From Oscillospiraceae bacterium (GTDB lineage: Bacteria > Bacillota > Clostridia > Oscillospirales > Oscillospiraceae), in the NCBI GenBank assembly GCA_017430985.1, contig JAFRLZ010000077.1, positions 29,498 through 93,497 of the forward strand: a stretch of DNA of 64,000 nucleotides, read 5' to 3'. Made by a program: the position numbers and the translations under genes. Below are positions 9,384-17,095 of this stretch, one piece after another; the first letter of the stretch is position 1, and each line of letters starts with the position of its first letter. The notes beneath the pieces are model-generated. The model ran no database searches. It saw only the letters and a program-made list of their open reading frames with translations, and was not told the origin of the DNA.

Positions 9384-10315
9384 TACAATACTCCTTTCAA
9401 GCTCACGGCCCGTTTCGCCGTGTTCACGATGTTCTCAACGGTCAGACCCAGCGCCTCGCGCAGATAGGGGAGCTTGCCGACCTCGCCGAAGCGGTCCTGC
9501 ACGCCGACGGCGCAGGCGGGGATCTTCTCCTCGGCCAGCGCTTCGAGCACCGCCGAGTGCAGCCCGCCGATCACGTTGTGGTTCTCCACGGTCAGCACCG
9601 CGCCGGTCCTGCGCGCGGAGGCGATCACGGTCTCGCGGTCGATGGGCTTGATGGTGTGGACGTTCACGACCTCGGCCTCGACGCCCTCGGCGGCGAGCTG
9701 CCGGGCCGCGTCCAGCGCGTCCTTCGTCAGAAAGCCGCTGACGAAGATCGTCAGGTCGCGTCCGGTGCGCAGCGTGTCGGCCTTGAAGAGCTCGAACCTG
9801 TAGTCCTCCGGGAAGACCGTGGGCAGGGCCTTGCGGAACAGGCGCAGATAGAGCGCGCCCTCGTAGGCGGCCAGCACGGGCATCGCGGCGCGCAGCTGCA
9901 CCTCGTCCACGGGCTCGAAGATGACCATGCCGGGGATGGAGCGCACCACGCCGATATCCTCCATGCTCATGTGCGTGCCGCCGTTGAGCTCGGCGGAGAT
10001 GCCGGGGTCGGTGCCGACGATCTTGACGTTCGCCTTCGCGTAGGCGATGGAGATCGCGATCTGGTCGCAGATGCGGCGGGTGGCGAAGGGAGTGAAGCTC
10101 TCGATCCAGGGCTTAAAGCCGTAGCTCGCCAGTCCCGCGGCGATGGAGGCCATGTTCTGCTCGGCCACGCCGCAGTCGAACATCTGCCGCGGGAAGCGCT
10201 CGTAGAGCGCGCGGGTGCCGCTGGCCTTGGCCAGGTCCGCGTCCAGCACGCAGACGTGCCGGTCGGCCGCCATGAGCTTGGCCAGCTCCTCGGCGTAAAC
10301 CGCTCTCATTTCCAT
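9383..10315 (-). CDS. Split transketolase, C-terminal subunit
   Basis: Pyrimidine-binding and C-terminal half of a transketolase made as a separate chain (310 aa). The thiamine-diphosphate-activating Glu lies in FDCGVAEQNM, followed by SFTPFATRRICDQI; LRLFRKALP corresponds to the phosphate-contact region of classical enzymes. The C-terminal domain (EVVNVHTIKPID) is typical. It follows the N-terminal subunit gene by 3 bp. Split transketolases occur in ordinary pentose metabolism, in the apulose-phosphate pathway and in the transketolase form of sulfoglycolysis. The flanking genes favour a specialised catabolic role. Confidence 0.92.
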   Translation of the reverse strand: MEMRAVYAEELAKLMAADRHVCVLDADLAKASGTRALYERFPRQMFDCGVAEQNMASIAAGLASYGFKPWIESFTPFATRRICDQIAISIAYAKANVKIVGTDPGISAELNGGTHMSMEDIGVVRSIPGMVIFEPVDEVQLRAAMPVLAAYEGALYLRLFRKALPTVFPEDYRFELFKADTLRTGRDLTIFVSGFLTKDALDAARQLAAEGVEAEVVNVHTIKPIDRETVIASARRTGAVLTVENHNVIGGLHSAVLEALAEEKIPACAVGVQDRFGEVGKLPYLREALGLTVENIVNTAKRAVSLKGVL

Positions 10316-10318
10316 GTC

Positions 10319-11146
10319 TTACGCCTCCCCTCTGATCTCCGCGATCGCGGCCGCGGCCTGCTCGGCGCTGAGACTGGTGTTGTGGTTGCCGGGGCCGAGC
10401 TCCTCGATCCACTTCACGCCGCAGCCCTTTTTGGTGTTGAGGATGAGCATGGTCGGGCGGCCGCCGCCGCGCCCGAGGCGCGCATGCTCGAAGGCCGCGG
10501 CGACCTGCTCCACGTCGTTGCCGTCCTCCACGTCGATCACGTTCCAGCCGAAGGCGGCCCACTTCTCGGCCAGCGGCTCGAGAGCGTTCACCTCGGCCAC
10601 GGGGCCGTCGATCTGCAGCTTGTTGTAGTCGGTGACGCCGACGAGGTTGTCCAGCTCCTTGGCGGCGGCGAACATGGCTGCCTCCCAGATCTGGCCCTCC
10701 TGGCTCTCGCCGTCGCCGATGATCGCGTAGATCGTCGCGCCGTCGCCCTCGAGCTTGGAGCCGAGCGCCGCGCCGACGGCGCAGCTGAAGCCCTGGCCCA
10801 GCGAGCCCGTGGTCATGTCGACGCCGACGGTGAGGTTTTTGTCGCAGTGGCTGGGCAGATGCGTGCCGCCCTGATTGAGCGTCAGCAGCTCCTTCTTGTC
10901 AAAATAGCCGCGCTCGGCCAGCGTCGCGTACACGGCGGGGCCGGCGTGCCCCTTGGAGCAGACCAGCCGATCGCGTCCGGGCATCTTCGGCTGCGCCGGG
11001 TCGATGTTCATCTCCCGGAAATACAGCACCGCCAGCGCCTCCACGAGCGAGAGACAGCCGCCGATGTGGCCGACGCCGAGATGTCCGATGCACGCGAGGA
11101 TGTCGCAGCGGATATCCCGGCAGATCGTTTTCAAATCCGTATTCAA
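10319..11146 (-). CDS. Split transketolase, N-terminal (ThDP-binding) subunit
   Basis: N-terminal half of the same transketolase. It carries GHIGGCLSLVEALAVLYF, the SKGHAGPAVYA segment, TGSLGQGFSCAVGAAL and the ThDP motif GDGESQEGQIWEA ending with VTDYNKLQIDG. I chose the TTG at 11146, because GGGAGG lies 9 nt upstream and this start matches the usual transketolase N-terminus. The in-frame ATG at 11185 has no clear ribosome site. It is the first gene of the leftward operon running to 7282. The substrate cannot be read from the sequence. Confidence 0.9.
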   Translation of the reverse strand: MNTDLKTICRDIRCDILACIGHLGVGHIGGCLSLVEALAVLYFREMNIDPAQPKMPGRDRLVCSKGHAGPAVYATLAERGYFDKKELLTLNQGGTHLPSHCDKNLTVGVDMTTGSLGQGFSCAVGAALGSKLEGDGATIYAIIGDGESQEGQIWEAAMFAAAKELDNLVGVTDYNKLQIDGPVAEVNALEPLAEKWAAFGWNVIDVEDGNDVEQVAAAFEHARLGRGGGRPTMLILNTKKGCGVKWIEELGPGNHNTSLSAEQAAAAIAEIRGEA

Positions 11147-11248
11147 AGGATCGTTCCTCCCTGTGCGTTTTTCATTTTTTGCCATCCCATCTTAATCGTT
11201 CCCGCCGCTCCTGTCAAGGCGGCACGGCGTGATAGCAACGGGGAGTTT

Positions 11249-11352
11249 GGCGAGTAAATTCGGAATGCGGAATTAGGAATTAAAGAAACGTGAGGCAAAA
11301 AGGCCATCGCGCTGTGGTTTGAGTCATTCCGAATTCCGAACTCCGAATTCTC
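11249..11352. repeat. Imperfect inverted repeat in the divergent intergenic region
   Basis: The 307-bp gap between the transketolase and isomerase genes holds two arms of about 24 bp, rich in GGAATTC-like words (around 11258-11281 and 11326-11350). They match in inverted orientation with about three mismatches, separated by about 45 bp. Such AATTCGGAAT-type arms look like a dispersed repeat rather than an operator. The gap also holds the isomerase promoter at 11392; nothing else is evident. Confidence 0.6.
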
Positions 11353-11391
11353 CCCTGCAAATCCCCGTATGTCCCCCCGGCTCGGAAACGC

Positions 11392-11420
11392 TTGACAGAC
11401 ACGGCGGCAGAGGCTATGAT
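11392..11420 (+). promoter_or_regulatory. Promoter of the L-fucose-isomerase-like gene
   Basis: A perfect TTGACA (11392-11397) and TATGAT (11415-11420) with an ideal 17-bp spacer, 33 bp upstream of the start codon. GAGGTG at 11444 is the ribosome site. Confidence 0.85.
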
Positions 11421-11453
11421 ACTTCACGCAAAACGTCGCATATGAGGTGTGCT

Positions 11454-12791
11454 ATGGACTTTCAGGCTTTGTACGTTCCGGTGGGCGTGCCCACCTTCCA
11501 TATGGAGAGCGCGCGGGATCAGTTCGAGCGCTCCGAGGCGCTGCTGCGCTCTCTCGACGCGGGCTTCGTTTTTCCCGACGATATGCTCCTCTCCGTCGAC
11601 GCGCTGCGCGCCTTTCTCGACGGCAAACGGCCGGATCTGGTCGTGTTCCAGAACCTGACCTTCGCCAACGCCGCCTACATGAGCGAGCTGCTGCGCCGCT
11701 ATGACGGCCCGGTGCTGCTCTGGACGCTGCGCGAGCCCGTGATCGACGGCGGACGCCTGCGCCTCAATTCCCTCACCGGCGCCTACTCCGCGGCCAACAC
11801 CCTCCGCGCCTTCGGCGACCGGCCCTTCGGCTACGTCTTCGGCGCGCCGGAGGAGCCGGAGGTGATCGCCGCCGTGAAGGCCTTCGCCGCCGCCGCGCGG
11901 GTGAAGAAGGCCATGCGCAGCCTCCGGCTCGCCGCCGTCGGGCACACGCCGCAGGGCTTCGGCTTCGGCCGCGCGCTGGACAGCGAGCTCATGAGCGTCT
12001 TCGGCGTGGAGCTCGAGGCCGTCGAGGCGCGGGAGCTGATCGACCGCGCAAAGGCGTACAGCGACGCCGACTGCGCCGCCTGGCTCGAAAAGACGCGCCG
12101 CGCCGTCTGCGGGCTGGATAAAACGCCCGAAAAGAACCGGCTCGACCACGCGCGGCTCTGCAAGGCCTACGGCGATTACGTCGCCGAGCGCGGCGTCGGC
12201 GCGCTCGCCAGCCGCTGCTGGCCGGATTTCTTCACCGCCTTCGGCACGCCCGTGTGCACGGTGCTGTCGCTGCTGAACGACGAGGGCGTGGCCGCCGCCT
12301 GCGAGGCCGACGTCTACGGCGCGCTGAGCATGTGGATCGGGATGCAGCTGTCCGGCGAGCCCGTTTTCTTCGGCGACCCCGTGTCGCTCGACGAGGGCGA
12401 GAACAGCGTCACCTTCTGGCACTGCGGCGCGGCCGCCTGCTCGCTCGCGCGGCGGGATACCGGCGCCGAGGTCGGCGTGCACCCCAACCGGAAGATCGGC
12501 CCGGCCATGAACTTCGGCTGCGAGGCTTTCCCGGAGGCCACGATCTTCCGCGTCGGCCGCGAGCCGGACGGCTCCTTCCGCTTCTTCATCGCGGAGGGCG
12601 AGGCGCTCGACAAGCCGCGGCAGTTCATCGGCACCTCGATCGTCGTCAAGACCGACTTCCCCTGCCGCGAGCTCGTGGAGCAGAGCGTGCGCGACGGCTT
12701 CGAGCCGCACTTCGTCGTGATGAAGGGCCGCTTCGCCAAAACGCTGGAGGCGCTGGCCGAGATGTTCGGCTTTGACGTGTACGAATACTGA
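11454..12791 (+). CDS. L-fucose/arabinose-isomerase-like sugar isomerase; candidate sulfoquinovose isomerase
   Basis: Aldose-ketose isomerase of the L-fucose/L-arabinose isomerase superfamily, 445 aa. The N-terminal Rossmann-like half includes DLVVFQNLTFANAAYM and AVGHTPQGF. The C-terminal half has RCWPDFF near residue 254, CEADVYGALS near 283 (likely metal ligands Glu284 and Asp286) and FWHCG with His323. The ATG at 11454 is chosen for its GAGGTG site; longer in-frame starts lie upstream of the promoter. It is divergent from the transketolase operon and convergent with the GH31 gene. Family members convert sulfoquinovose to 6-deoxy-6-sulfofructose in known sulfoglycolysis clusters; that role here is inferred from context. 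Confidence 0.82.
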   Translation: MDFQALYVPVGVPTFHMESARDQFERSEALLRSLDAGFVFPDDMLLSVDALRAFLDGKRPDLVVFQNLTFANAAYMSELLRRYDGPVLLWTLREPVIDGGRLRLNSLTGAYSAANTLRAFGDRPFGYVFGAPEEPEVIAAVKAFAAAARVKKAMRSLRLAAVGHTPQGFGFGRALDSELMSVFGVELEAVEARELIDRAKAYSDADCAAWLEKTRRAVCGLDKTPEKNRLDHARLCKAYGDYVAERGVGALASRCWPDFFTAFGTPVCTVLSLLNDEGVAAACEADVYGALSMWIGMQLSGEPVFFGDPVSLDEGENSVTFWHCGAAACSLARRDTGAEVGVHPNRKIGPAMNFGCEAFPEATIFRVGREPDGSFRFFIAEGEALDKPRQFIGTSIVVKTDFPCRELVEQSVRDGFEPHFVVMKGRFAKTLEALAEMFGFDVYEY

Positions 12792-12800
12792 GGCAAATTC

Positions 12801-12914
12801 TGTCATTGCGAGGCTCCGTAAGGAGCCGCGGCAATCCGTTTCCTTTTTATGGGGATACGGATTCCCACGCAAAAAGGCCGCCCGGCGGGGCGGCCTTTTT
12901 GCTCGGAATGACAG
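12801..12914. repeat. MITE-like dispersed repeat containing a bidirectional terminator
   Basis: Starts with TGTCATTGCGAGGCTCC and a GGCTCC/GGAGCC hairpin, then GGCAATCCG, and ends with GGAATGACAG, an inverted echo of the left end. Inside, AAAAAGGCCGCC and GGCGGCCTTTTT (12880-12900) form a terminator serving the two converging genes. Related copies lie at 19294 and 50644. Confidence 0.75.
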
Positions 12915-12922
12915 AGTGCGTT

Positions 12923-14902
12923 TTATTTGTATTTCTCCGCCGTCTCCCTGAACAGCGCCGCATGCGCGCCGCCCTCGCGGTAGAACGCCGGGGGCCGGCC
13001 CAGAGGCGCGGCGACCGTGTGCGCCCTGCCGCCCTGATAGACCTTGCCCGTCCAGAAGTGCACCCAGCGGCCCTCCGGCAGATACACCTTCCGCCGCGCC
13101 GTGTGCAGGCGGATCACCGGGGCGACGAAGAGCTCGTCCCCGAGGAAGTAGGCGTACTCGTCGCGGCTCGCGCCGTAGTCCATCGCCTCCCAGAAATCCG
13201 GCCGCAGCGCGGGACGTCCCTGCATCGCGCCCTCGATGCAGCAGTCGAGATAGGGGCGCAGCGCCCGGTGCAGCTGTGTCAGGCGCACGGTGTGCGGCAG
13301 GACCTTTTCCGCGTCGAACTGGGCGTTGGCCCAGGGGCGGATGGACTCGTGGCTGCGCATGAGCAGCGAGAAGGCGGACATCTCCATCCAGCGCGTGAAA
13401 AGCTCCTGGCTGCGCTTGAGCTTGCCGAAGGAGAAGAAGCCGCCGATGTCGCAGTGCACCATCGTCACGCCGGAAAAGCCCAGCGAGAAGCTCGCGGGCA
13501 TCACACAGGGCAGGCCGTAGTCCTTCGTCGTGTCGGTGTGCTGGTCGCCGTTCCACATGATCGGCGCGTACTCCTGCACGCCGAGGTAGCCCGAGCGCGT
13601 GAAGAACATCGCGTCCTCCGCGCCGTATTCCTCGATGGCTTCGCGGTTGATCCTCGCCCACAGCACCGGCCAGCGGTTGTGCAGCTCCTTCGGATCGCCC
13701 TCGTGCAGCACGCAGTCCACCGGCAGATACTCGCCGAAGTCGGCCATCCAGCCGGACACGCCCAGGTCGAGCATGTTCTTTTTGATGAGCTCGTCCTTGA
13801 TATAGCGCACGGCCTCGGGGTTCGTGAGGTCCAGCATGCCCGCGTCGAAGGTCGTGGACTTGATGTGATAGACGCTGCCGTCCGCGCGGGTGATGAGGTA
13901 GCCCTTGTCTTTGCAGACCCCGTACAGCCGCCCGCCCTTGACGAGATAGGGGTTGATATAGGCCAGGAAGCGCACGCCGCGCGCGTTGAGCTTTTTGATG
14001 GCGTCCTTCAGCCCGGGATAGAGCTTTTCGTCGACCTCCCAGTTCCACCAGACCTGATAGCCCGCGATCGTGCGGTTGAAGCCGGACCAGTCCTGGCTCC
14101 AGACGCCGCTGACCGCCGCGCCCGCGTCGAGCATGGCGAAGGCTTTTTTCAGGACCGTCTCCGTGCCGCCCTGCACGCCGAGGATCATGCCCTCGCGGCA
14201 CCAGTCGGGCAGGTACTGCCGGTTCGGCAGCTTCTTCGTCAGCAGCGCGGAGAGCTCGGCGTAGCTGTCGGCCTGCCAGAGCGTCAGGCTCTCGGGGCAG
14301 GCGTCGAAGCTGAAGCGGTAGGCCTCCTCGCCGAACTCGGCGAAGCCGTCGGCCCCGGTGGAGAACAGGAACATCCGGCCGCTGTCCGTGACGAAGACGG
14401 GCATGGGCGCGTAGCTGCCGATCTGCGCGTGCTCCTTCTCGCGGTACAGGACGCGCGGCAGCAGGGCCTTTTCAAAGATCGTCGAGACCTTGATATGCTC
14501 CGAGACGAAGTTGACCACGCGCTCGCCGCGCAGGTTCACCCTGCGGTACTGCTCGCCGCCGCCGAAGACGGCCTCGCCCTCGCGCGCCGGCAGGCGGAAC
14601 TCATAGGCCCAGCCCGGCTCGCCCCGCAGCTGCAGCTCCGCGCCGCGCTCGCAGGGGCGCGCGGACAGGCTCAGGCTGTGCTCGCCGGAGGAGAAGACGT
14701 AGCGGCCCGCCTCCTCGCGCAGCTCCGTCAGCGGCAGCCGTTCCCGCTCCGTCACCGTCTCCTTCACCGTGCCGCGGACCGCGGCGTATTGCTTTTCCCG
14801 CCGCACGGCGACCGCGAAGGGCCGCTCCCCGCTGTGCTGCAGGACCGGTCTCCCGTCCAGGCTCAGGGTCAGCTCTCCGGGGGCAAAGTCGATCTTCATC
14901 AT
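12923..14902 (-). CDS. GH31 glycosidase of the sulfoquinovosidase (YihQ) subfamily
   Basis: Cytosolic retaining alpha-glycosidase of 659 aa with no signal peptide. It matches E. coli YihQ along its length: LGVQGGTE, SQDWSGF, LAYINPYL, GWMADFGEYLP with nucleophile Asp388, MWNGDQ with acid/base Asp453, DIGG and the C-terminal PPAFYREGG. YihQ binds the sugar and its sulfonate with Gln262, Gln288, Arg301, Trp304 and Tyr508. The aligned residues here are Gln244, Gln270, Gln283, Trp286 and Phe489, so Arg and Tyr are lost. The fold and catalytic pair are sure, but sulfoquinovoside as substrate is uncertain. AAGGAG lies 8 nt before the first of two ATGs. Confidence 0.85.
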   Translation of the reverse strand: MMKIDFAPGELTLSLDGRPVLQHSGERPFAVAVRREKQYAAVRGTVKETVTERERLPLTELREEAGRYVFSSGEHSLSLSARPCERGAELQLRGEPGWAYEFRLPAREGEAVFGGGEQYRRVNLRGERVVNFVSEHIKVSTIFEKALLPRVLYREKEHAQIGSYAPMPVFVTDSGRMFLFSTGADGFAEFGEEAYRFSFDACPESLTLWQADSYAELSALLTKKLPNRQYLPDWCREGMILGVQGGTETVLKKAFAMLDAGAAVSGVWSQDWSGFNRTIAGYQVWWNWEVDEKLYPGLKDAIKKLNARGVRFLAYINPYLVKGGRLYGVCKDKGYLITRADGSVYHIKSTTFDAGMLDLTNPEAVRYIKDELIKKNMLDLGVSGWMADFGEYLPVDCVLHEGDPKELHNRWPVLWARINREAIEEYGAEDAMFFTRSGYLGVQEYAPIMWNGDQHTDTTKDYGLPCVMPASFSLGFSGVTMVHCDIGGFFSFGKLKRSQELFTRWMEMSAFSLLMRSHESIRPWANAQFDAEKVLPHTVRLTQLHRALRPYLDCCIEGAMQGRPALRPDFWEAMDYGASRDEYAYFLGDELFVAPVIRLHTARRKVYLPEGRWVHFWTGKVYQGGRAHTVAAPLGRPPAFYREGGAHAALFRETAEKYK

Positions 14903-14971
14903 GGCGCGTTCTCCTTGCGTTTTTTTGTTTTATTGTACCCTGTTTTTCCCAGCGCGTCAATCGGCGCGGCA

Positions 14972-15000
14972 TTGACTTTTCCGCCGCCGACTGTTATGCT
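14972..15000 (+). promoter_or_regulatory. Promoter of lipoprotein gene 15036
   Basis: TTGACT and TATGCT with 17 bp between them, followed by AAAGGAGG at 15021 and the ATG. Confidence 0.75.
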
Positions 15001-15035
15001 GAAAACAGTTTTATGGGACAAAAGGAGGTTTCCTG

Positions 15036-15944
15036 ATGAAAAAGATGAAACAAGTCCTGGCGCTGTGCCTGTGCCTGGCCCTGCTGCTGGCCCTCGCCGG
15101 CTGCGGCAAGAGCGAATACGTCAAGAACGCCGAGGCCCTGATCGACGCCATCGGCGAGGTCACGGCCGACAGCGGCGAGGTGATCGAGGCCGCGCAGAAG
15201 GCCTACGACGCGCTGACCGAGGACGACAAGGCCAAGGTCGAAAACGCCGACCTGCTCCCGGCGGCGCAGACCGCGCTGCAGATCGCGCTGGAGGAGAAGG
15301 CCGCCGCCGAGCTGGAGGCGCTGCGGCAGTCCTTCGTCGGCGCCTGGAAAGCCGAGCTGGACGAGATCGAGCTGCTCTGCCAGTCGGTCGATTCCTCGCT
15401 GGGCGATCCCCGCATCAGCTTCCGGGATTATCTGGACAGCTTCGTGCTCACTGTCATGCTCGAGTTCAACGCCGACGGCAGCTATCATATGTACGGCGAA
15501 GCCGCAGCCTCGGAGGCCACCGTCGCCGCGCTCAAGGAGGCCGTCGTCCGCTTCTATGACGACTACATCCTGCTCGCCCTCTGCGACACACTGGCCGAGA
15601 ACGGCTACGGCAGCGCGAGCAGCTGGGCCGAGGTGGAAAGCAAGCTCGGCACGAGCAAGACCAACATCATCTTCTCCTCTCTCGGCATGTCTCTGTCCGA
15701 GTATGTCGACACGCTGTTCAACGAGGAGTCGGTCGACCAGTTGTTCTCCGCGATGAACCGCGAGGGCCGCTACCTTGTCGAGCCCGGCAAGCTGCACATG
15801 TCCCAGTCCGCGGACGAAGAGCCGGCGGACGGCGACTATGAGTCCTTCACGCTGGAGGGCGACGAGCTCATCCTCACGAATTTCTCCGGTACCAGCATTC
15901 TGGAGGACCTCGTCTACCCGATGGCGTTCCACCGCGTCGGCTGA
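15036..15944 (+). CDS. Hypothetical lipoprotein with helical N-terminal region
   Basis: The function is not recognised. A lipoprotein signal peptide (MKKMKQVLALCLCLALLLA, lipobox LAGC, Cys near residue 24) is followed by a helical, Ala/Glu-rich segment to about residue 95, which includes ALTEDDKAKVENADLL as in repeated cell-surface helices. A mostly soluble domain follows, ending in a stretch resembling lipocalin-like or DUF4923-type strands (GDELILTNFSGTS). A strong promoter and terminator make it a single-gene transcript. Probably a membrane-anchored surface protein. Confidence 0.8.
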   Translation: MKKMKQVLALCLCLALLLALAGCGKSEYVKNAEALIDAIGEVTADSGEVIEAAQKAYDALTEDDKAKVENADLLPAAQTALQIALEEKAAAELEALRQSFVGAWKAELDEIELLCQSVDSSLGDPRISFRDYLDSFVLTVMLEFNADGSYHMYGEAAASEATVAALKEAVVRFYDDYILLALCDTLAENGYGSASSWAEVESKLGTSKTNIIFSSLGMSLSEYVDTLFNEESVDQLFSAMNREGRYLVEPGKLHMSQSADEEPADGDYESFTLEGDELILTNFSGTSILEDLVYPMAFHRVG

Positions 15945-15954
15945 GTCTGCGGGC

Positions 15955-15991
15955 AAAAAAAGAGAGCGCACAGAGTGCGCTCTCTTTTTTT
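15955..15991. terminator. Bidirectional terminator between converging lipoprotein genes
   Basis: AGAGAGCGCAC stem, AGA loop and GTGCGCTCTCT arm flanked by A-run and T-run. Confidence 0.9.
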
Positions 15992-15998
15992 ATGTCCG

Positions 15999-16874
15999 TC
16001 AGGGCTCGATGAGGATCTCTCCGTCGACGGGGACGTCGCCGCCGCCGACCTCACCGCCGCCGGCGCTGCCGTCCTCGATCGTGACCTCGCCGCTCGGATC
16101 CGGCGCGGGCTGCGTCGTCCCTCCGCCGCCGCCCGTCGAGCCGCCGGTATTGCCGGTGGTGCGGCCGGTGTTGCCTGTGGTGCGGCCGGTATTGCCGGTG
16201 GTGCCTGTGGCGCCGCCGGCGGTCGGCGCCGCCGCGGGCGCCGGGGTCGGCTCGGGTGACTCCTCGGGGGCCGGAGACTCGGCCGGCTGCGCGCCGGCTT
16301 CACTCTTGGTCACATACTCGCCGAAGATGTAGCCGCGCTGCCCGTCGACGGTGACCGTCATCCACTCGCCGTTCTCGGCCAGGATCGTGACCGGCGTCCC
16401 GGCGGACAGGGTGCTGATGATCTCCGCCGTCATGGACGGGCCGCTGCGGAAGTTCACGCCGTCGATGCTGATGGTGCCCGCCGTGCCGCCGGTGCTGCCC
16501 GCCGACTGGAGCGCCTCGTCCATCTCAACGTAGGCCGCGCTCAGATAGCCGGTGTAGCCGTCGATCTCCGCGACGACCCAATCGCCCTCCACGCGCAGGA
16601 TGGTGATGGGCTTGCCGGTGTTGTAGATGGCGATGACCCGCTCGCCGGTGTCCGGTCCGTTGCGGAAATAGACGCCGTCGCCGGTGACGAGACCGGGGCC
16701 TGCCGTCAGGCGCGGGGTCGGCTCGGGCGTAGGCTCCGGGGTGGCTTCGGGAGTCGCCTCGGGCGTGGGCTCGGGCGTCGGCTCTGCTTTTTTCAGGCCG
16801 AGATCGCAGGCCGTCAGTACGAGCAGCAGCATCAGCGCCAGAAGAAGCGCCGATACGCGTTTGATCGTTTTCAT
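15999..16874 (-). CDS. Secreted lipoprotein with two bacterial SH3 domains
   Basis: A surface-anchored protein of 291 aa. After a lipoprotein signal (LVLTAC, Cys near 23) come a TPEPTPEAT-type linker, then two SH3_3 domains (GDGVYFRNGPDTGERVIAIYNTGKPITIL around 65-115 and DGVNFRSGPSMTAEIISTL around 139-190). A low-complexity TTGNTGRTTGNTG tail follows and ends in acidic residues. Bacterial SH3 domains usually bind peptidoglycan peptides, so a wall-binding role is likely. No enzymatic domain is seen. The Gly/Thr tail is a short tandem repeat likely to vary in length. Confidence 0.85.
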   Translation of the reverse strand: MKTIKRVSALLLALMLLLVLTACDLGLKKAEPTPEPTPEATPEATPEPTPEPTPRLTAGPGLVTGDGVYFRNGPDTGERVIAIYNTGKPITILRVEGDWVVAEIDGYTGYLSAAYVEMDEALQSAGSTGGTAGTISIDGVNFRSGPSMTAEIISTLSAGTPVTILAENGEWMTVTVDGQRGYIFGEYVTKSEAGAQPAESPAPEESPEPTPAPAAAPTAGGATGTTGNTGRTTGNTGRTTGNTGGSTGGGGGTTQPAPDPSGEVTIEDGSAGGGEVGGGDVPVDGEILIEP

Positions 16875-17042
16875 CTCGTTTCCTCCAGATTATTTGTATT
16901 TACAGCAAATATCCTCCGTTCTGTCTCTTGCCGATGATTTACGGCTCGCCCATATCATACCACATAGACCGACGCGTTTCAACTCAAAAAAACGGATAAA
17001 AAACCCCGTTTTTCGCCAAAAAAGCGCCCTTTTTTACAAAAA

Positions 17043-17077
17043 AAAGACAGACCGATTGCAAAATCGGCCTGTCTTAT
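17043..17077 (-). terminator. Terminator of the sugar-ABC ATPase gene
   Basis: AAGACAG/CTGTCTT and CCGATT/AATCGG stem, with a T-run on the minus strand. Confidence 0.85.
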
Positions 17078-17095
17078 TAACAGGATTTCCTGATA

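Noticed and set aside
11383-11400. A cre-like CcpA site overlapping the isomerase promoter (GGAAACGCTTGACA)
   Set aside because: Only a partial match with wrong spacing; not enough to call although hprK is present.
12806-15559. A 917-codon plus-strand open frame
   Set aside because: Antisense to the GH31 gene, which has full-length family homology; composition is typical of a shadow frame.
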